DNA from: DATDDB01 sp036524005
GTDB lineage: Bacteria; Pseudomonadota; Gammaproteobacteria; Burkholderiales; Gallionellaceae
Direction: 5' to 3'
Assembly: GCA_036524005.1 (NCBI GenBank)
Contig: DATDDB010000162.1
Location: 1 to 64,000 of the forward strand
Length of the DNA stretch: 64,000 nucleotides
Position numbers and translations under genes: made by a program. The notes under the pieces are model-generated. The model did no database searches. It worked only from the letters and a program-made list of their open reading frames with translations, and was not told where the DNA came from. Below are positions 25,715 through 33,593 of the stretch, piece after piece. Each line of letters opens with the position of its first letter. The stretch's first letter is position 1.

Positions 25715-26281
25715 ATGAAGCTTAGCAACATGTTGTTTATATTGACGCTGGCACTGTCCGGCAGCGCCTGGGCGGATAACAAGGATGCCAGCAAGGACAC
25801 CAGCAAGGATGTGGTGGTCAGAAATGCCTGGATCACCGAAACTGCTCCCGGTCAGACCAAGGCGTCCGTGCAGATGGAAATCACCTGCGTCAGCTCGATC
25901 GGCAAACTGGTTGGGATAGAAAGTCCCGTGGCCGAATCGGTGGAGATGCAGCGCCTGCGCCCAAGCCACGGCCGCATGGCGGTGGAAACCCTGACCGCGG
26001 TAGCCATGCGGCATAATCACCCGATGTCGTTCGGGCCGCGCACGCAATCCATCGTGTTGCTGGGCTTGAAACAGCCGCTCAAGGCAGGCGACCTGGTTCC
26101 GCTCAAATTGACCGTCAACACCGCCGGGAAGAAAGTGGAAGTGGAAGTCAAAGCCAAGGTCAAGCCGGCCGAACAGCCGGCCAGTACCGCGGCACCGGCT
26201 CAGTCCGGAGTGGCAGCAGCCCAATCCGGTGTGGCGCCCGCGCAGTCCGGCGTTGCGCCGGCACAACCGGCAGCCAAGTAA
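25715..26281 (+). CDS. PCu(A)C-like periplasmic protein lacking the usual copper ligands
   Basis: 188 residues: a signal peptide (MLFILTLALSGSAWA), then a domain that aligns with the neighbouring PCu(A)C protein (RNAWITETAPGQ, SPVAESVEM, GLKQPLKAGD). Where the copper chaperone has HIM this protein has QRL, and where that protein has SHLML this one has QSIVL, so the canonical His/Met copper site is gone. Other His and Met residues (SHGRM, RHNHPM) lie between. The tail is a 7-residue repeat AQSGVAP, about four copies. The start at 25715 is firm: AAAGGAGAGG precedes it and a terminator lies upstream. Copper binding is doubtful. Confidence 0.82.
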   Translation: MKLSNMLFILTLALSGSAWADNKDASKDTSKDVVVRNAWITETAPGQTKASVQMEITCVSSIGKLVGIESPVAESVEMQRLRPSHGRMAVETLTAVAMRHNHPMSFGPRTQSIVLLGLKQPLKAGDLVPLKLTVNTAGKKVEVEVKAKVKPAEQPASTAAPAQSGVAAAQSGVAPAQSGVAPAQPAAK

Positions 26282-26298
26282 GCGCGAACTTCTCCTGC

Positions 26299-26330
26299 AA
26301 CGGGCGGCGGCAAGCCGCCCGTTTCTTTTT
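26299..26330 (+). terminator. Intrinsic terminator after the second PCu(A)C-like gene
   Basis: AACGGGCGGC and GCCGCCCGTT form a perfect 10-bp stem with a 5-base loop followed by TCTTTTT, 18 bases after the stop. It isolates the copper group from argB. Confidence 0.9.
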
Positions 26331-26403
26331 GTGCTGCCGGCAAGGGTGGCTTCTGAGGTAAAATGCCACTCACTTTAAATTCAGATTTGCCCGAGGAAAT
26401 GCA

Positions 26404-27288
26404 ATGTCCCTGACCCCCACCGCCGCCGATAAAAAAGCCCGCACCCTGTCCGAGGCGCTGCCTTATATCCAGCGGTTTTTCGACAAAACCATCGTGATCA
26501 AATATGGCGGCAACGCCATGACCGAACCCGCGCTGCAGGAAAGTTTCGCGCGCGATGTGGTGCTGCTCAAGCTGGTGGGCATGAATCCCGTGATCGTGCA
26601 TGGCGGCGGCCCGCAGATCAATGAACTGCTGGGCAAGGTCGGCAAACAGGGGACCTTCGTGCAGGGCATGCGCGTGACCGATGAAGAGACCATGGACGTG
26701 GTCGAGATGGTGCTGGGCAAGGTCAACAAGGACATCGTCAATCTGATCAACCAGCATGGCGGCAAGGCGGTTGGCCTGACCGGGCAGGACGGCGCGTTCA
26801 TACGCGCCAGCAAGATGATGCTGGAAAGCCGCGATGAACCCGGCAAGATGCTGGATATCGGCCTGGTGGGCGACATCAGCAAAATCGACCCGGCCATCAT
26901 CCGCTTTCTGGATTCCGGCGATTTCATCCCGGTGATCGCACCCATCGGCGTTTCCCCCGAGGGCGAGACGCTGAACATCAATGCCGACGTGGTGGCAGGC
27001 AAGCTGGCGGAAGTATTGCAGGCCGAAAAACTGGTGTTGCTCACCAATACGCCGGGCGTGCTGGACAAGAACGGCACGCTGCTCACCGGCCTCACCCCCA
27101 GGCAAATTGAAGACCTGGTGACGGACGGCACGCTCTCCGGCGGCATGCTGCCCAAGATCGGCTCGGCGCTGGATGCGGCGCGCGGCGGGGTGAAGTCGGT
27201 GCACATCATCGATGGACGGGTGGAGCATGCGCTGTTGCTGGAGATATTGACGGATGAGGGCGTGGGCACCCTCATCAAAAGCAAATAG
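26404..27288 (+). CDS. argB: ArgB, acetylglutamate kinase
   Basis: 294-residue cytosolic enzyme that phosphorylates N-acetylglutamate, the second step of arginine synthesis. Family features: IVIKYGGNAM near the N-terminus (phosphate-binding Lys), VIVHGGGPQIN (substrate loop), NINADVVAGKLAEVL and GGMLPKIGSALDA. GAGGAA lies 5-6 bases before the ATG. The argB–HAD phosphatase–slmA order is found in other betaproteobacteria. Confidence 0.97.
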   Translation: MSLTPTAADKKARTLSEALPYIQRFFDKTIVIKYGGNAMTEPALQESFARDVVLLKLVGMNPVIVHGGGPQINELLGKVGKQGTFVQGMRVTDEETMDVVEMVLGKVNKDIVNLINQHGGKAVGLTGQDGAFIRASKMMLESRDEPGKMLDIGLVGDISKIDPAIIRFLDSGDFIPVIAPIGVSPEGETLNINADVVAGKLAEVLQAEKLVLLTNTPGVLDKNGTLLTGLTPRQIEDLVTDGTLSGGMLPKIGSALDAARGGVKSVHIIDGRVEHALLLEILTDEGVGTLIKSK

Positions 27289-27409
27289 CGCAACTGCTGC
27301 GCTCGCTGATGCTGCGTTGAAAATGGCTCGGAATCCTCATTTACTTCACTGTAAACTCCGGTTCCTCGCCATTTTCCGCCTTGCCTCAGCATCGCTCGCA
27401 ACGTTGCGC
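27288..27409. repeat. Dispersed ~122-bp imperfect palindromic repeat, copy A
   Basis: From the argB stop the sequence folds into one long imperfect inverted repeat: GCGCAAC...GATGCTG...AAAATGGC...GGAATCCTCATTTAC on the left against GTAAACTCCGGTTCC...GCCATTTTC...CAGCATC...GTTGCGC on the right. The reverse complement of the whole element matches the segment at 33594-33716 along its length, including GGAGT, ATGAGGATT-CGAG and GCGCAG-AGTTG-GC blocks. It contains no gene and ends 14 bases before the next start codon. It is probably a non-autonomous mobile or REP/BIME-like element. Confidence 0.75.
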
Positions 27410-27423
27410 GGATAGGTATACGC

Positions 27424-28065
27424 ATGCGCAGGCTGGTATGGATTTTCGATCTCGACAATACTTTGCATGATGCGACGCCATATATCTTCCCCCACATCAA
27501 CCGCAGCATGACGGAATATGTGCAGCGCGAACTGGGCATCAGCGAGGAAGAGGCCGATAAACTGCGCAGGCATTACTGGCAGCGCTACGGCGCGACATTG
27601 AAGGGCCTGATGCGGCACCACGGAACGCAGCCGGAACATTTTTTATGGCATACGCACCAGTTTCCTGATTTGCCGAATATGGTGCTGCGCAACCCGCGCC
27701 TGCGCCATATACTGAAGCGGCTGCCAGGCAAAAAGTTGCTGTACTCCAATGCGCCACGTCATTATGTGCATGAGGTGCTTCGGCTGTTGCGCGTGCAGGA
27801 TGCATTTGCGGATGTATTTGCCATCGAGCATGCGCGCTTCCGCCCCAAGCCGGAAACGGCGGGCTTCATGCGGCTGCTGAAAAAGCACGGCCTGCAACCG
27901 GCATCCTGCGTGATGGTGGAGGACAGCGCCGAAAATTTGCAGACCGCCAAGCGGCTGGGCATGAAAACCGTGCTGGTGAGCGAAATGCCGCGCAAGCCGG
28001 CCTATGTGGATGTCAGAATCAAAAGCGTGCTGGATCTGCCGCGCGTCTTGCCGCGGCTGATGTGA
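27424..28065 (+). CDS. HAD-superfamily pyrimidine 5'-nucleotidase
   Basis: 213 residues. HAD motif I is FDLDNTLHD (catalytic Asp pair), motif II is in LLYSNAPRHY (Ser), and motif IV is MVEDSAENL; the Lys of motif III lies in RPKPETAGF. Cap and length match the SDT1/pyrimidine 5'-nucleotidase subgroup, which dephosphorylates pyrimidine nucleotides or related phosphates. It lies between argB and slmA. No strong Shine-Dalgarno site precedes ATG 27424, and the repeat element forms most of its upstream region. Confidence 0.87.
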   Translation: MRRLVWIFDLDNTLHDATPYIFPHINRSMTEYVQRELGISEEEADKLRRHYWQRYGATLKGLMRHHGTQPEHFLWHTHQFPDLPNMVLRNPRLRHILKRLPGKKLLYSNAPRHYVHEVLRLLRVQDAFADVFAIEHARFRPKPETAGFMRLLKKHGLQPASCVMVEDSAENLQTAKRLGMKTVLVSEMPRKPAYVDVRIKSVLDLPRVLPRLM

Positions 28066-28083
28066 AAACGAAAGGAATAGAAC

Positions 28084-28659
28084 ATGGCGACAAAGTCTGG
28101 CGACCGGAAATTGCAGATCCTGCAGGCCATTGCGGAAATGCTGGAACAGCCCAAAGGCGAGAAGATCACCACCGCCCTGCTGGCAAAAAAACTGGACCTG
28201 TCTGAAGCCGCGCTGTACCGCCATTTTGCCAGCAAGGCGCAAATGTTCGAGGGCCTGATCGAATTCATCGAACAAACCGTGTTCGCGCTGGCAAATAAAA
28301 TCACCGCGGAGGAACACAGCGGCATGAAGCAGGTCGAGGCCATTCTCGCCATGCTGCTTGGCTTCGCGCAGAAGAACCGCGGCATGACGCGGGTGCTCAC
28401 CGGCGACGCGCTGGTGAACGAGGACGAGCGCCTGCAGCAGCGGATCAACCAGCTGCTGGACCGCCTCGAAACCACGCTCAAGCAGTCGCTGCGCATCGCC
28501 GCGACCCAGGGAGAACTGGAGGCCAGCACCGATATAGGTGCGCTAGCCAACATTCTCCTGAGCTATGTCATCGGGCGCTGGCAGATGTTTGCCAAGAGCG
28601 GCTATGCGCGCGACCCGCTGGAACAATGGAAGCTGCAATGGGCCATTCTTTCACGCTGA
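28084..28659 (+). CDS. slmA: SlmA, nucleoid occlusion factor (TetR family)
   Basis: 191 residues. A TetR-type helix-turn-helix (TTALLAKKLDLSEAALYRHF) at about 30-50 is followed by an all-helical dimer domain with RVLTGDALVNEDERL. SlmA binds specific chromosomal sites and disrupts FtsZ polymers over the nucleoid. AAAGGAA lies about 8 bases before the ATG. It follows the HAD gene by 18 bases. Confidence 0.92.
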   Translation: MATKSGDRKLQILQAIAEMLEQPKGEKITTALLAKKLDLSEAALYRHFASKAQMFEGLIEFIEQTVFALANKITAEEHSGMKQVEAILAMLLGFAQKNRGMTRVLTGDALVNEDERLQQRINQLLDRLETTLKQSLRIAATQGELEASTDIGALANILLSYVIGRWQMFAKSGYARDPLEQWKLQWAILSR

Positions 28660-28669
28660 GCGGACTATC

Positions 28670-29791
28670 ATGATCCTGATCCTGGGCACCGACACCGACC
28701 AGCAAGGCGCGGGATTCGGGCAGTTGATGAACCATCTGGCAGGGCTGCAAGGCATCCAGACTCGGGTGCATACCGAAAAAGGGATCGAGCAGACGCTGAC
28801 CGAAATCTACCTGGTCGGCAATACCAAACAGCTGGAAATCGAGGACATGCAGAACCTGCCCTGCGTGGAGCGGGTGGTGCGCGTGTCGGAGGAATACCGC
28901 ATCCTCGGGCGGCACAAGGACGACCCGCGCCCAGCACATTTCGAGTACAAGGGCGTGCGCTTCGGCCAGGATACGCTGAACGTTTTTGCCGGGCTGTGCG
29001 CGGTCGACAATCCGGAACATGTCGAGCTGATGCTCAAGGCATTGAAGGAAAGCGGCCAGGTGTGCACGCGCATGGGCGCCTACAAGCCGCGCACCAGCCC
29101 GTATGCCTTCCAGGGACACGGCAAAAACTGCCTGCCCTATGTGTTCGACCTCGCAGGCAAGTACGGCATCAAGGTGATTGCGATGGAAATCACCCACGAA
29201 TCGCACCTGGACGAGATACGTGCAGCCTTGCTCCAGACTGGCAGCCCAACGGGCGTGATGCTGCAGATCGGCACGCGCAACACGCAGAATTTCGAGTTGC
29301 TGAAAATCGTCGGCCGCCAGCAGCAATTTCCCGTGCTGCTCAAGCGCGGCTTCGGCATCACGCTGGACGAGTCGCTCAACGCGGCGGAATACCTGGCTTC
29401 CGAGGGCAACCGCAACGTGGTGTTCGGGCTGCGCGGGATGAAGACCAACATGGGCGATCCGCACCGCAACTTCGTGGATTTCGCGCATGTGCCGGTGGTC
29501 AAGCGCCTGACGCGCATGCCGGTATGCATCGACCCCTCGCACTCAGTCGGCACCCGCGCGGCAGCACCAGACGGTATACTCGACGTGATGCATGTCACCG
29601 CACAGGGTGTGCTGGCCGGGGCCAACATGGTGCTGGTGGATTTCCATCCTGCACCGGCCAGGGCACTGGTGGATGGGCCGCAGGCACTGTTACTGAAGGA
29701 ACTGCCGTATTTTCTGGAAGATGTGCAGATCGCACGCGATGCGTATCTGGCGCGCCAGAAACTGCAACGGCGCTACGCATCAAATACGTAG
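28670..29791 (+). CDS. aroF: 3-deoxy-7-phosphoheptulonate (DAHP) synthase, type I-beta
   Basis: 373 residues. An N-terminal ferredoxin-like domain (about 1-75, the allosteric domain in Thermotoga-type enzymes) precedes the TIM-barrel catalytic domain. Signatures: MGAYKPRTSPYAFQG (substrate-binding KPRTS), the LLKRGFGITLDESL strand, GLRGMK and CIDPSHSVGTR (metal His). It condenses phosphoenolpyruvate and erythrose 4-phosphate at the head of the shikimate pathway. ATG 28670 lies 10 bases after the slmA stop. The assignment to I-beta over KDO-8-P synthase rests on the N-terminal domain. Confidence 0.9.
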   Translation: MILILGTDTDQQGAGFGQLMNHLAGLQGIQTRVHTEKGIEQTLTEIYLVGNTKQLEIEDMQNLPCVERVVRVSEEYRILGRHKDDPRPAHFEYKGVRFGQDTLNVFAGLCAVDNPEHVELMLKALKESGQVCTRMGAYKPRTSPYAFQGHGKNCLPYVFDLAGKYGIKVIAMEITHESHLDEIRAALLQTGSPTGVMLQIGTRNTQNFELLKIVGRQQQFPVLLKRGFGITLDESLNAAEYLASEGNRNVVFGLRGMKTNMGDPHRNFVDFAHVPVVKRLTRMPVCIDPSHSVGTRAAAPDGILDVMHVTAQGVLAGANMVLVDFHPAPARALVDGPQALLLKELPYFLEDVQIARDAYLARQKLQRRYASNT

Positions 29792-29839
29792 CGCCGTGCC
29801 CAGGAAATCAAGCAGCCTCTGACGAGGCTTCCCGCCCGC

Positions 29840-30574
29840 TTACCAGCGGAAACCCAGTTTTCCGGTGACCGAACGCGCACCACCGGTCTTGTCAGCTTCG
29901 AGTGCGAAGTTGGCCAGGCCCAGGTTCAGGTTGAAACCGGCAAATATCTTGCTCTGCGTGAATTTCTCGGACAGGGAGACGTTACCCAGGCCCGTGACGT
30001 TCGCCGCGCTATTCACCCATACCTGGCCGACACCGGCATAGGGCGTGAACATCACGAATCCCTTGGAAACGGAAACATCCAGGCTCTTGGTATCGAACGA
30101 CAACTGGTTGACGCCGCTCAGTTTGGTGAAGGCGCCGCGCACGGCAACCGCCGGCATGGCCACGCCGCCATCGATGACGGCCCATTTCAGTTCGCCGCCA
30201 ACCAGGGAGATGTTTGTTGTGGGGATCTTGGAGTAAACCAGGCCCACATCGATGCCGAAAGGCAGCCCCTTGGCGATGTGCAGCTTGGGAACATACAAGT
30301 TGTTCAGCGCGGTGCCGGAACCGGTGGCGGTGGCCCAAACCTGGGAGCTCTTGGACATGCTGGTTTGGGTCACTTCCAGCCCGAGGTCAAAACCGGTGAT
30401 GCCCAGCGACGCAGCCGGCGCAACCGGCTTGTAGCTCAGAGCCGAGCCGAGGTCTTCGGACAGGGCACGAAACTGGGGCTGTCCCAGGTTTTGCAGTGCA
30501 TTGATATTGTTTGCGGCCAGTGCGGGCTGCGCAATGAAGCCCAAGGCACAGAACAACGGCAAAAGTTTCTTCAT
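29840..30574 (-). CDS. Predicted outer-membrane beta-barrel protein
   Basis: 244 residues: a signal peptide (KLLPLFCALGFIAQPALAA), then alternating polar/apolar strands and a C-terminal GKLGFRW ending in an aromatic residue, the usual outer-membrane insertion signal. Segments such as GITGFDLGLEVTQTS and TPYAGVGQVWV resemble small OMP_b-brl or porin-like proteins. No substrate can be inferred. ATG 30574 is used (AAGGA upstream) in place of the earlier start at 30607. It is convergent with the DAHP synthase gene. Confidence 0.75.
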   Translation of the reverse strand: MKKLLPLFCALGFIAQPALAANNINALQNLGQPQFRALSEDLGSALSYKPVAPAASLGITGFDLGLEVTQTSMSKSSQVWATATGSGTALNNLYVPKLHIAKGLPFGIDVGLVYSKIPTTNISLVGGELKWAVIDGGVAMPAVAVRGAFTKLSGVNQLSFDTKSLDVSVSKGFVMFTPYAGVGQVWVNSAANVTGLGNVSLSEKFTQSKIFAGFNLNLGLANFALEADKTGGARSVTGKLGFRW

Positions 30575-30774
30575 GGTGTGCAATTCCTTAATAATAATAT
30601 GAATCAATGATATTCACGCTCCGCCCCCGTGGGCTTATTCCGCTAGTCCGCAACACGTTCTGGTTAGTCTCATTGCGGCAGAATCAGCACGGCAAGTAAA
30701 CCCCATCTATCATTTGACCGTCAAGCAAGGTGTGGCATTTATGCCGCAATTCACCTGTGCTTCCGCCGACTGGC

Positions 30775-31197
30775 CTATTGTTTTGCCAAACAGGCGAGAT
30801 AAACGGCAGCGTCCGGCCCCGTGCCGCTGCGCTGCGCCTGCATGATCATTTCGGACATGCACTCCATCATCGCATGCTGGGCGTCATGGTCAGACTGGAA
30901 CTTTCTCGCAAGCCGCACGTATTCTTCGCGGATGCCATGCGGCTGACCGATGGAAAGCTGCTCTGCAATTGAGAGATGCATCATCAAGTGCAGGAAGGGA
31001 TTGATTTCCCCCTGCTCCGGAAAATAATCCCTGTCCTGGTTGCGCTCAGGATCGGCGAGCAGGCCATGAAATTCCGGGTGCTTCTCGATGGCCTGTACTG
31101 CCATGTTTTCCAGGGGCGTGAGCAATTCGCCCTGACGGTGTTTGCGCCAGGACTCAAACAGAAAACGACGTGCTTCGTTGCGGGTCGGATTGAACAT
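30775..31197 (-). CDS. DUF1841 family protein
   Basis: 140 residues, cytosolic, and matches what I know of DUF1841 proteins: an N-terminal MFNPTRNEARRFLF, a central FLHLMMHLSIAEQL and a helical C-terminal part with ECMSEMIMQAQ. The family is widespread in beta- and gammaproteobacteria and has no assigned function. The conserved His and Asp residues are unproven as active sites. The 200 bases between it and the outer-membrane protein gene (30575-30774) hold no recognisable gene. Confidence 0.8.
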   Translation of the reverse strand: MFNPTRNEARRFLFESWRKHRQGELLTPLENMAVQAIEKHPEFHGLLADPERNQDRDYFPEQGEINPFLHLMMHLSIAEQLSIGQPHGIREEYVRLARKFQSDHDAQHAMMECMSEMIMQAQRSGTGPDAAVYLACLAKQ

Positions 31198-31230
31198 GTC
31201 CTAGGCCCAATAATATTACTGCTGGACTTT

Positions 31231-31280
31231 CGCCAGACGGCAAAAAAGGCGGCCGAAGCCGCCTTTTTTGCCGTCTGGCG
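31231..31280 (-). terminator. Intrinsic terminator with 23-bp perfect stem and UUCG loop
   Basis: The 23 bases at 31231-31253 are exactly complementary to 31258-31280. On the reverse strand the core is GGCGGC-TTCG-GCCGCC followed by TTTTTT, a textbook terminator with a stable UUCG tetraloop. The pairing then continues through the A/T tracts and a further GC arm (CGCCAGACGGC). It lies just past the parvulin stop codon and just before DUF1841. Confidence 0.93.
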
Positions 31281-31290
31281 TGAACAGGAA

Positions 31291-32085
31291 TTATTTCGTA
31301 TTCTCGATTTTCGCGTTTTTACGCAGGTCGCCGATCATCTGCTGTATCGCCTGTTGTTGCATGTTTTGCCTCAGTTCGTCCCTCACCTGATCAAAGGACG
31401 GGATGGCCCGTGCGCGCACGTCCACCAGCCTGATGATGTGCCAGCCGAACTGGCTTTGCACTGGCGCGCTGGTTTGCCCCTTCTTGAGGTGGGTTACGGA
31501 ATCCGCGAATGGCGGAACGTAGTTGGAAGGGTTGATCCAGCCCATGTCGCCGCCCCTTATGGCGGAGCTGGGGTCCTTGGATTTATCCTTGGCGATTTTG
31601 TCGAACTTGGCGCCTTTCTTCAGCTGCGCCTCGATGGCCTTGGCTTCTTCTTCAGTAGCCACAAGAATATGGGAAACCTTGTATTCCGAACCGCCCATCT
31701 TGGGCTTCAGGGTGTCGTATTCCTGCTTGAGCTTGTCCTCGCTGATCGGGTGATCCTTGAAGTATTCCTGCACATAGGCTCTGGCGAGGGAAGACTTGCG
31801 GATCATCTCGATCCGATCCTTGAAATCCTGCTGCTGATCCAGCCCTTTCTTGGCAGCTTCCTGCGACAGCAACTCGACATTGATCATTTGATCGACAATA
31901 GCGTTGCGCAATTCGGGGGAATCAGGCTGACCCTGGCTGGTGGCTTCCTTGACTTGCACATCCACGAGCGACTGGGGGATGGCGACGCCGTTGACCTTGG
32001 CGGCAGCCTTGTCCTGGGAATAAGCCGGGGAGACCATCAGCAGGCCGGCAGCCGCAATTGCGGCCAATTTTGCAAGTTTCAGCAT
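31291..32085 (-). CDS. Periplasmic parvulin-type peptidyl-prolyl isomerase
   Basis: 264 residues: a signal peptide (LAKLAAIAAAGLLMVSPAYSQ), an N-terminal helical chaperone-like domain and a parvulin domain at about 130-230 with VSHILVATEEEAKAIE, GGDMGWI and FGWHIIRLVD. It is related to PpiC/PrsA/SurA-type foldases, which assist outer-membrane protein folding. GGAAGGATG lies at the start. A candidate extended -10 (TGGTATATT, 32182-32190) is upstream, and a strong terminator follows. Confidence 0.92.
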   Translation of the reverse strand: MLKLAKLAAIAAAGLLMVSPAYSQDKAAAKVNGVAIPQSLVDVQVKEATSQGQPDSPELRNAIVDQMINVELLSQEAAKKGLDQQQDFKDRIEMIRKSSLARAYVQEYFKDHPISEDKLKQEYDTLKPKMGGSEYKVSHILVATEEEAKAIEAQLKKGAKFDKIAKDKSKDPSSAIRGGDMGWINPSNYVPPFADSVTHLKKGQTSAPVQSQFGWHIIRLVDVRARAIPSFDQVRDELRQNMQQQAIQQMIGDLRKNAKIENTK

Positions 32086-32260
32086 AACATCCTTCCTTGT
32101 AAATTAAAGAATTGAGATCCCGGCGCATAAACGCGGAAAACCCCCGCGTGCGAACGCCGCACCGAATTTCAAGCAGCGCCGAATATACCATGCAGGCTGC
32201 TCCAAAGGGAATTTTTCGCTGGCTTGGACACCCTGATACGGGTTGACCGAACCCGCAAAA
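32086..32260. promoter_or_regulatory. Parvulin promoter region and stem-loop after yciI
   Basis: On the reverse strand TGGTATATT (32190-32182) is a good extended -10, with TTCCCT 18 bases upstream as a weak -35, for the parvulin gene. At 32232-32265 CCTGAT...ATCAGG encloses GGGTT...AACCC, a two-tier stem-loop that includes the yciI stop codon and may serve as its 3' end. There is no T-run. Confidence 0.45.
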
Positions 32261-32563
32261 TCAGGACGGAAAAACCTTGACGAATGGCTGGACCGTCAGT
32301 TGCGCGCTTATCCCGGCAGTTACATAGGGGTCGGCCTGCCCCCAGGCCCGGGCTTCCTCCAGCGAGGCGAATTCCGCCACGATCAGGCTGCCGAAATATC
32401 CTGCGGCGCCGGGATCGGCGGCATCCACGGCGGGAAACGGCCCGGCCAGGATCAGCCTGCCCTGGTCTTGCAGCACCTGCAGGCGCGCCACATGCGCCGG
32501 CCGCGCCGCCATGCGTTTTTCCAGGCTATTGGGGGTAAACTGCCCGATGATTGCGTACAGCAT
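32261..32563 (-). CDS. yciI: YciI-family protein
   Basis: 100 residues with a ferredoxin-like fold typical of YciI: MLYAIIGQFTPNSLEKR, the HVARLQVLQDQGRL helix, LAGPFPA and FASLEEARAW. YciI proteins have a conserved His-Asp pair and unclear function. The start overlaps the yciB stop by one base (TGATG), so the two are translationally coupled, as also in many proteobacteria. Confidence 0.9.
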   Translation of the reverse strand: MLYAIIGQFTPNSLEKRMAARPAHVARLQVLQDQGRLILAGPFPAVDAADPGAAGYFGSLIVAEFASLEEARAWGQADPYVTAGISAQLTVQPFVKVFPS

Positions 32564-33171
32564 CAGTTATGTTCCTTGTCTTGCTCGATATATTTCATCA
32601 ACACCGCCATCACCCCCACCAGGAACACGGCGATCATGCCGGTTACGCCAAATACCTTGAAGGTCACCCAGTCATCGCATGACAGCCAATGTATGGCGGC
32701 AATGTTGAGCCAACCAAGGCCAAAAAAGAACAGGGCGAACGCCGCGTTGAGATTCTTCCAGATGCGGTTGGGCAGGTGTATCTGGGCTTCCAGGGCAGAG
32801 CGGATCGGGTTGCGCCCAGCAAAGAGTGGAGCGACCCCCAGCACCAGGGCAAACGTCCAGTAAAGAATGGTGGGCTTCCACTGGATGAAGACCGGGTTGT
32901 GGAAATACAGGGTGGCGCCGCCCAAGAGTGTGATCATGGAAAAACTCATCCACAGCATGGTGTCCACCTTCCCGTGGCGGAACTTAACCCAGCCGATCTG
33001 GATAAAGGCGGCGATGATGGCGGCGATCGTGGCCAGCAGGATGGGCTCCTGGGTCCAGGGCACATGTGCTGCCTGGTCCGCCAGGCAGGCATGCCCATCT
33101 TTGCCCTGGCCAAAAAACTTGTAAACGCCAAAAAAGACGATAACCGGAAACAGGTCAAATAATATTTTCAT
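32563..33171 (-). CDS. yciB: YciB (IspZ) inner-membrane protein, septation protein A family
   Basis: 202 residues with about five or six membrane segments: MKILFDLFPVIVFFGVYKF is the family's N-terminus, then LLATIAAIIAAFIQIGW, and GKVDTMLWMSFSMITLLGG with HNPVFIQWKPTILYW. YciB is linked to septation, envelope integrity and intracellular membrane organisation. ATG 33171 is used; the longer frame upstream has no family homology. It lies 16 bases after msrB and overlaps yciI by one base. Confidence 0.94.
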   Translation of the reverse strand: MKILFDLFPVIVFFGVYKFFGQGKDGHACLADQAAHVPWTQEPILLATIAAIIAAFIQIGWVKFRHGKVDTMLWMSFSMITLLGGATLYFHNPVFIQWKPTILYWTFALVLGVAPLFAGRNPIRSALEAQIHLPNRIWKNLNAAFALFFFGLGWLNIAAIHWLSCDDWVTFKVFGVTGMIAVFLVGVMAVLMKYIEQDKEHN

Positions 33172-33187
33172 GGATGCAACGGGACAG

Positions 33188-33583
33188 TCAGTTTCTGTCC
33201 AGAGAAAGGGAAGCGGAGTTGATGCAATAGCGCAGGCCGGTCGGCTCCGGGCCGTCTTCAAACAGGTGGCCGAGGTGGGCATCACATTTCGCGCAGCGCA
33301 CCTCGATGCGGTTCATGCCGTGGCTGTTGTCCTCCAGCAATTTCAGCGCGCCCTCGCTGGCCGGCAGCCAGAAGCTGGGCCACCCGGTGCCGGAATCGAA
33401 CTTGGTTTCCGAACTGAACAACGGACTGCCGCAGCAAACGCAGCGGTATACGCCGGCATCGTGGCAATCCCAGTAGATGCCGGTGAAAGGCGGCTCGGTC
33501 CCGCACTGGCGCGCGATGCGGAATTGCTCCGGCGTCAGTTCCGCGCGCCAGTCGGCGTCGGTCTTCCTTGTTACATCGCTCAT
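33188..33583 (-). CDS. msrB: MsrB, methionine-R-sulfoxide reductase
   Basis: 131 residues. The catalytic Cys120 is in RYCINSAS, and zinc is held by Cys48/Cys51 and Cys97/Cys100 (CAKC). The substrate region GTGWPSFW is conserved. It repairs oxidised methionine in cytosolic proteins. ATG 33583 (MSDVTRKTDADW) is used; the frame runs further upstream, but that part lies in a dispersed repeat and has no MsrB homology. msrB–yciB–yciI are spaced as an operon. Confidence 0.94.
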   Translation of the reverse strand: MSDVTRKTDADWRAELTPEQFRIARQCGTEPPFTGIYWDCHDAGVYRCVCCGSPLFSSETKFDSGTGWPSFWLPASEGALKLLEDNSHGMNRIEVRCAKCDAHLGHLFEDGPEPTGLRYCINSASLSLDRN

Positions 33584-33593
33584 AAAAACCCCT

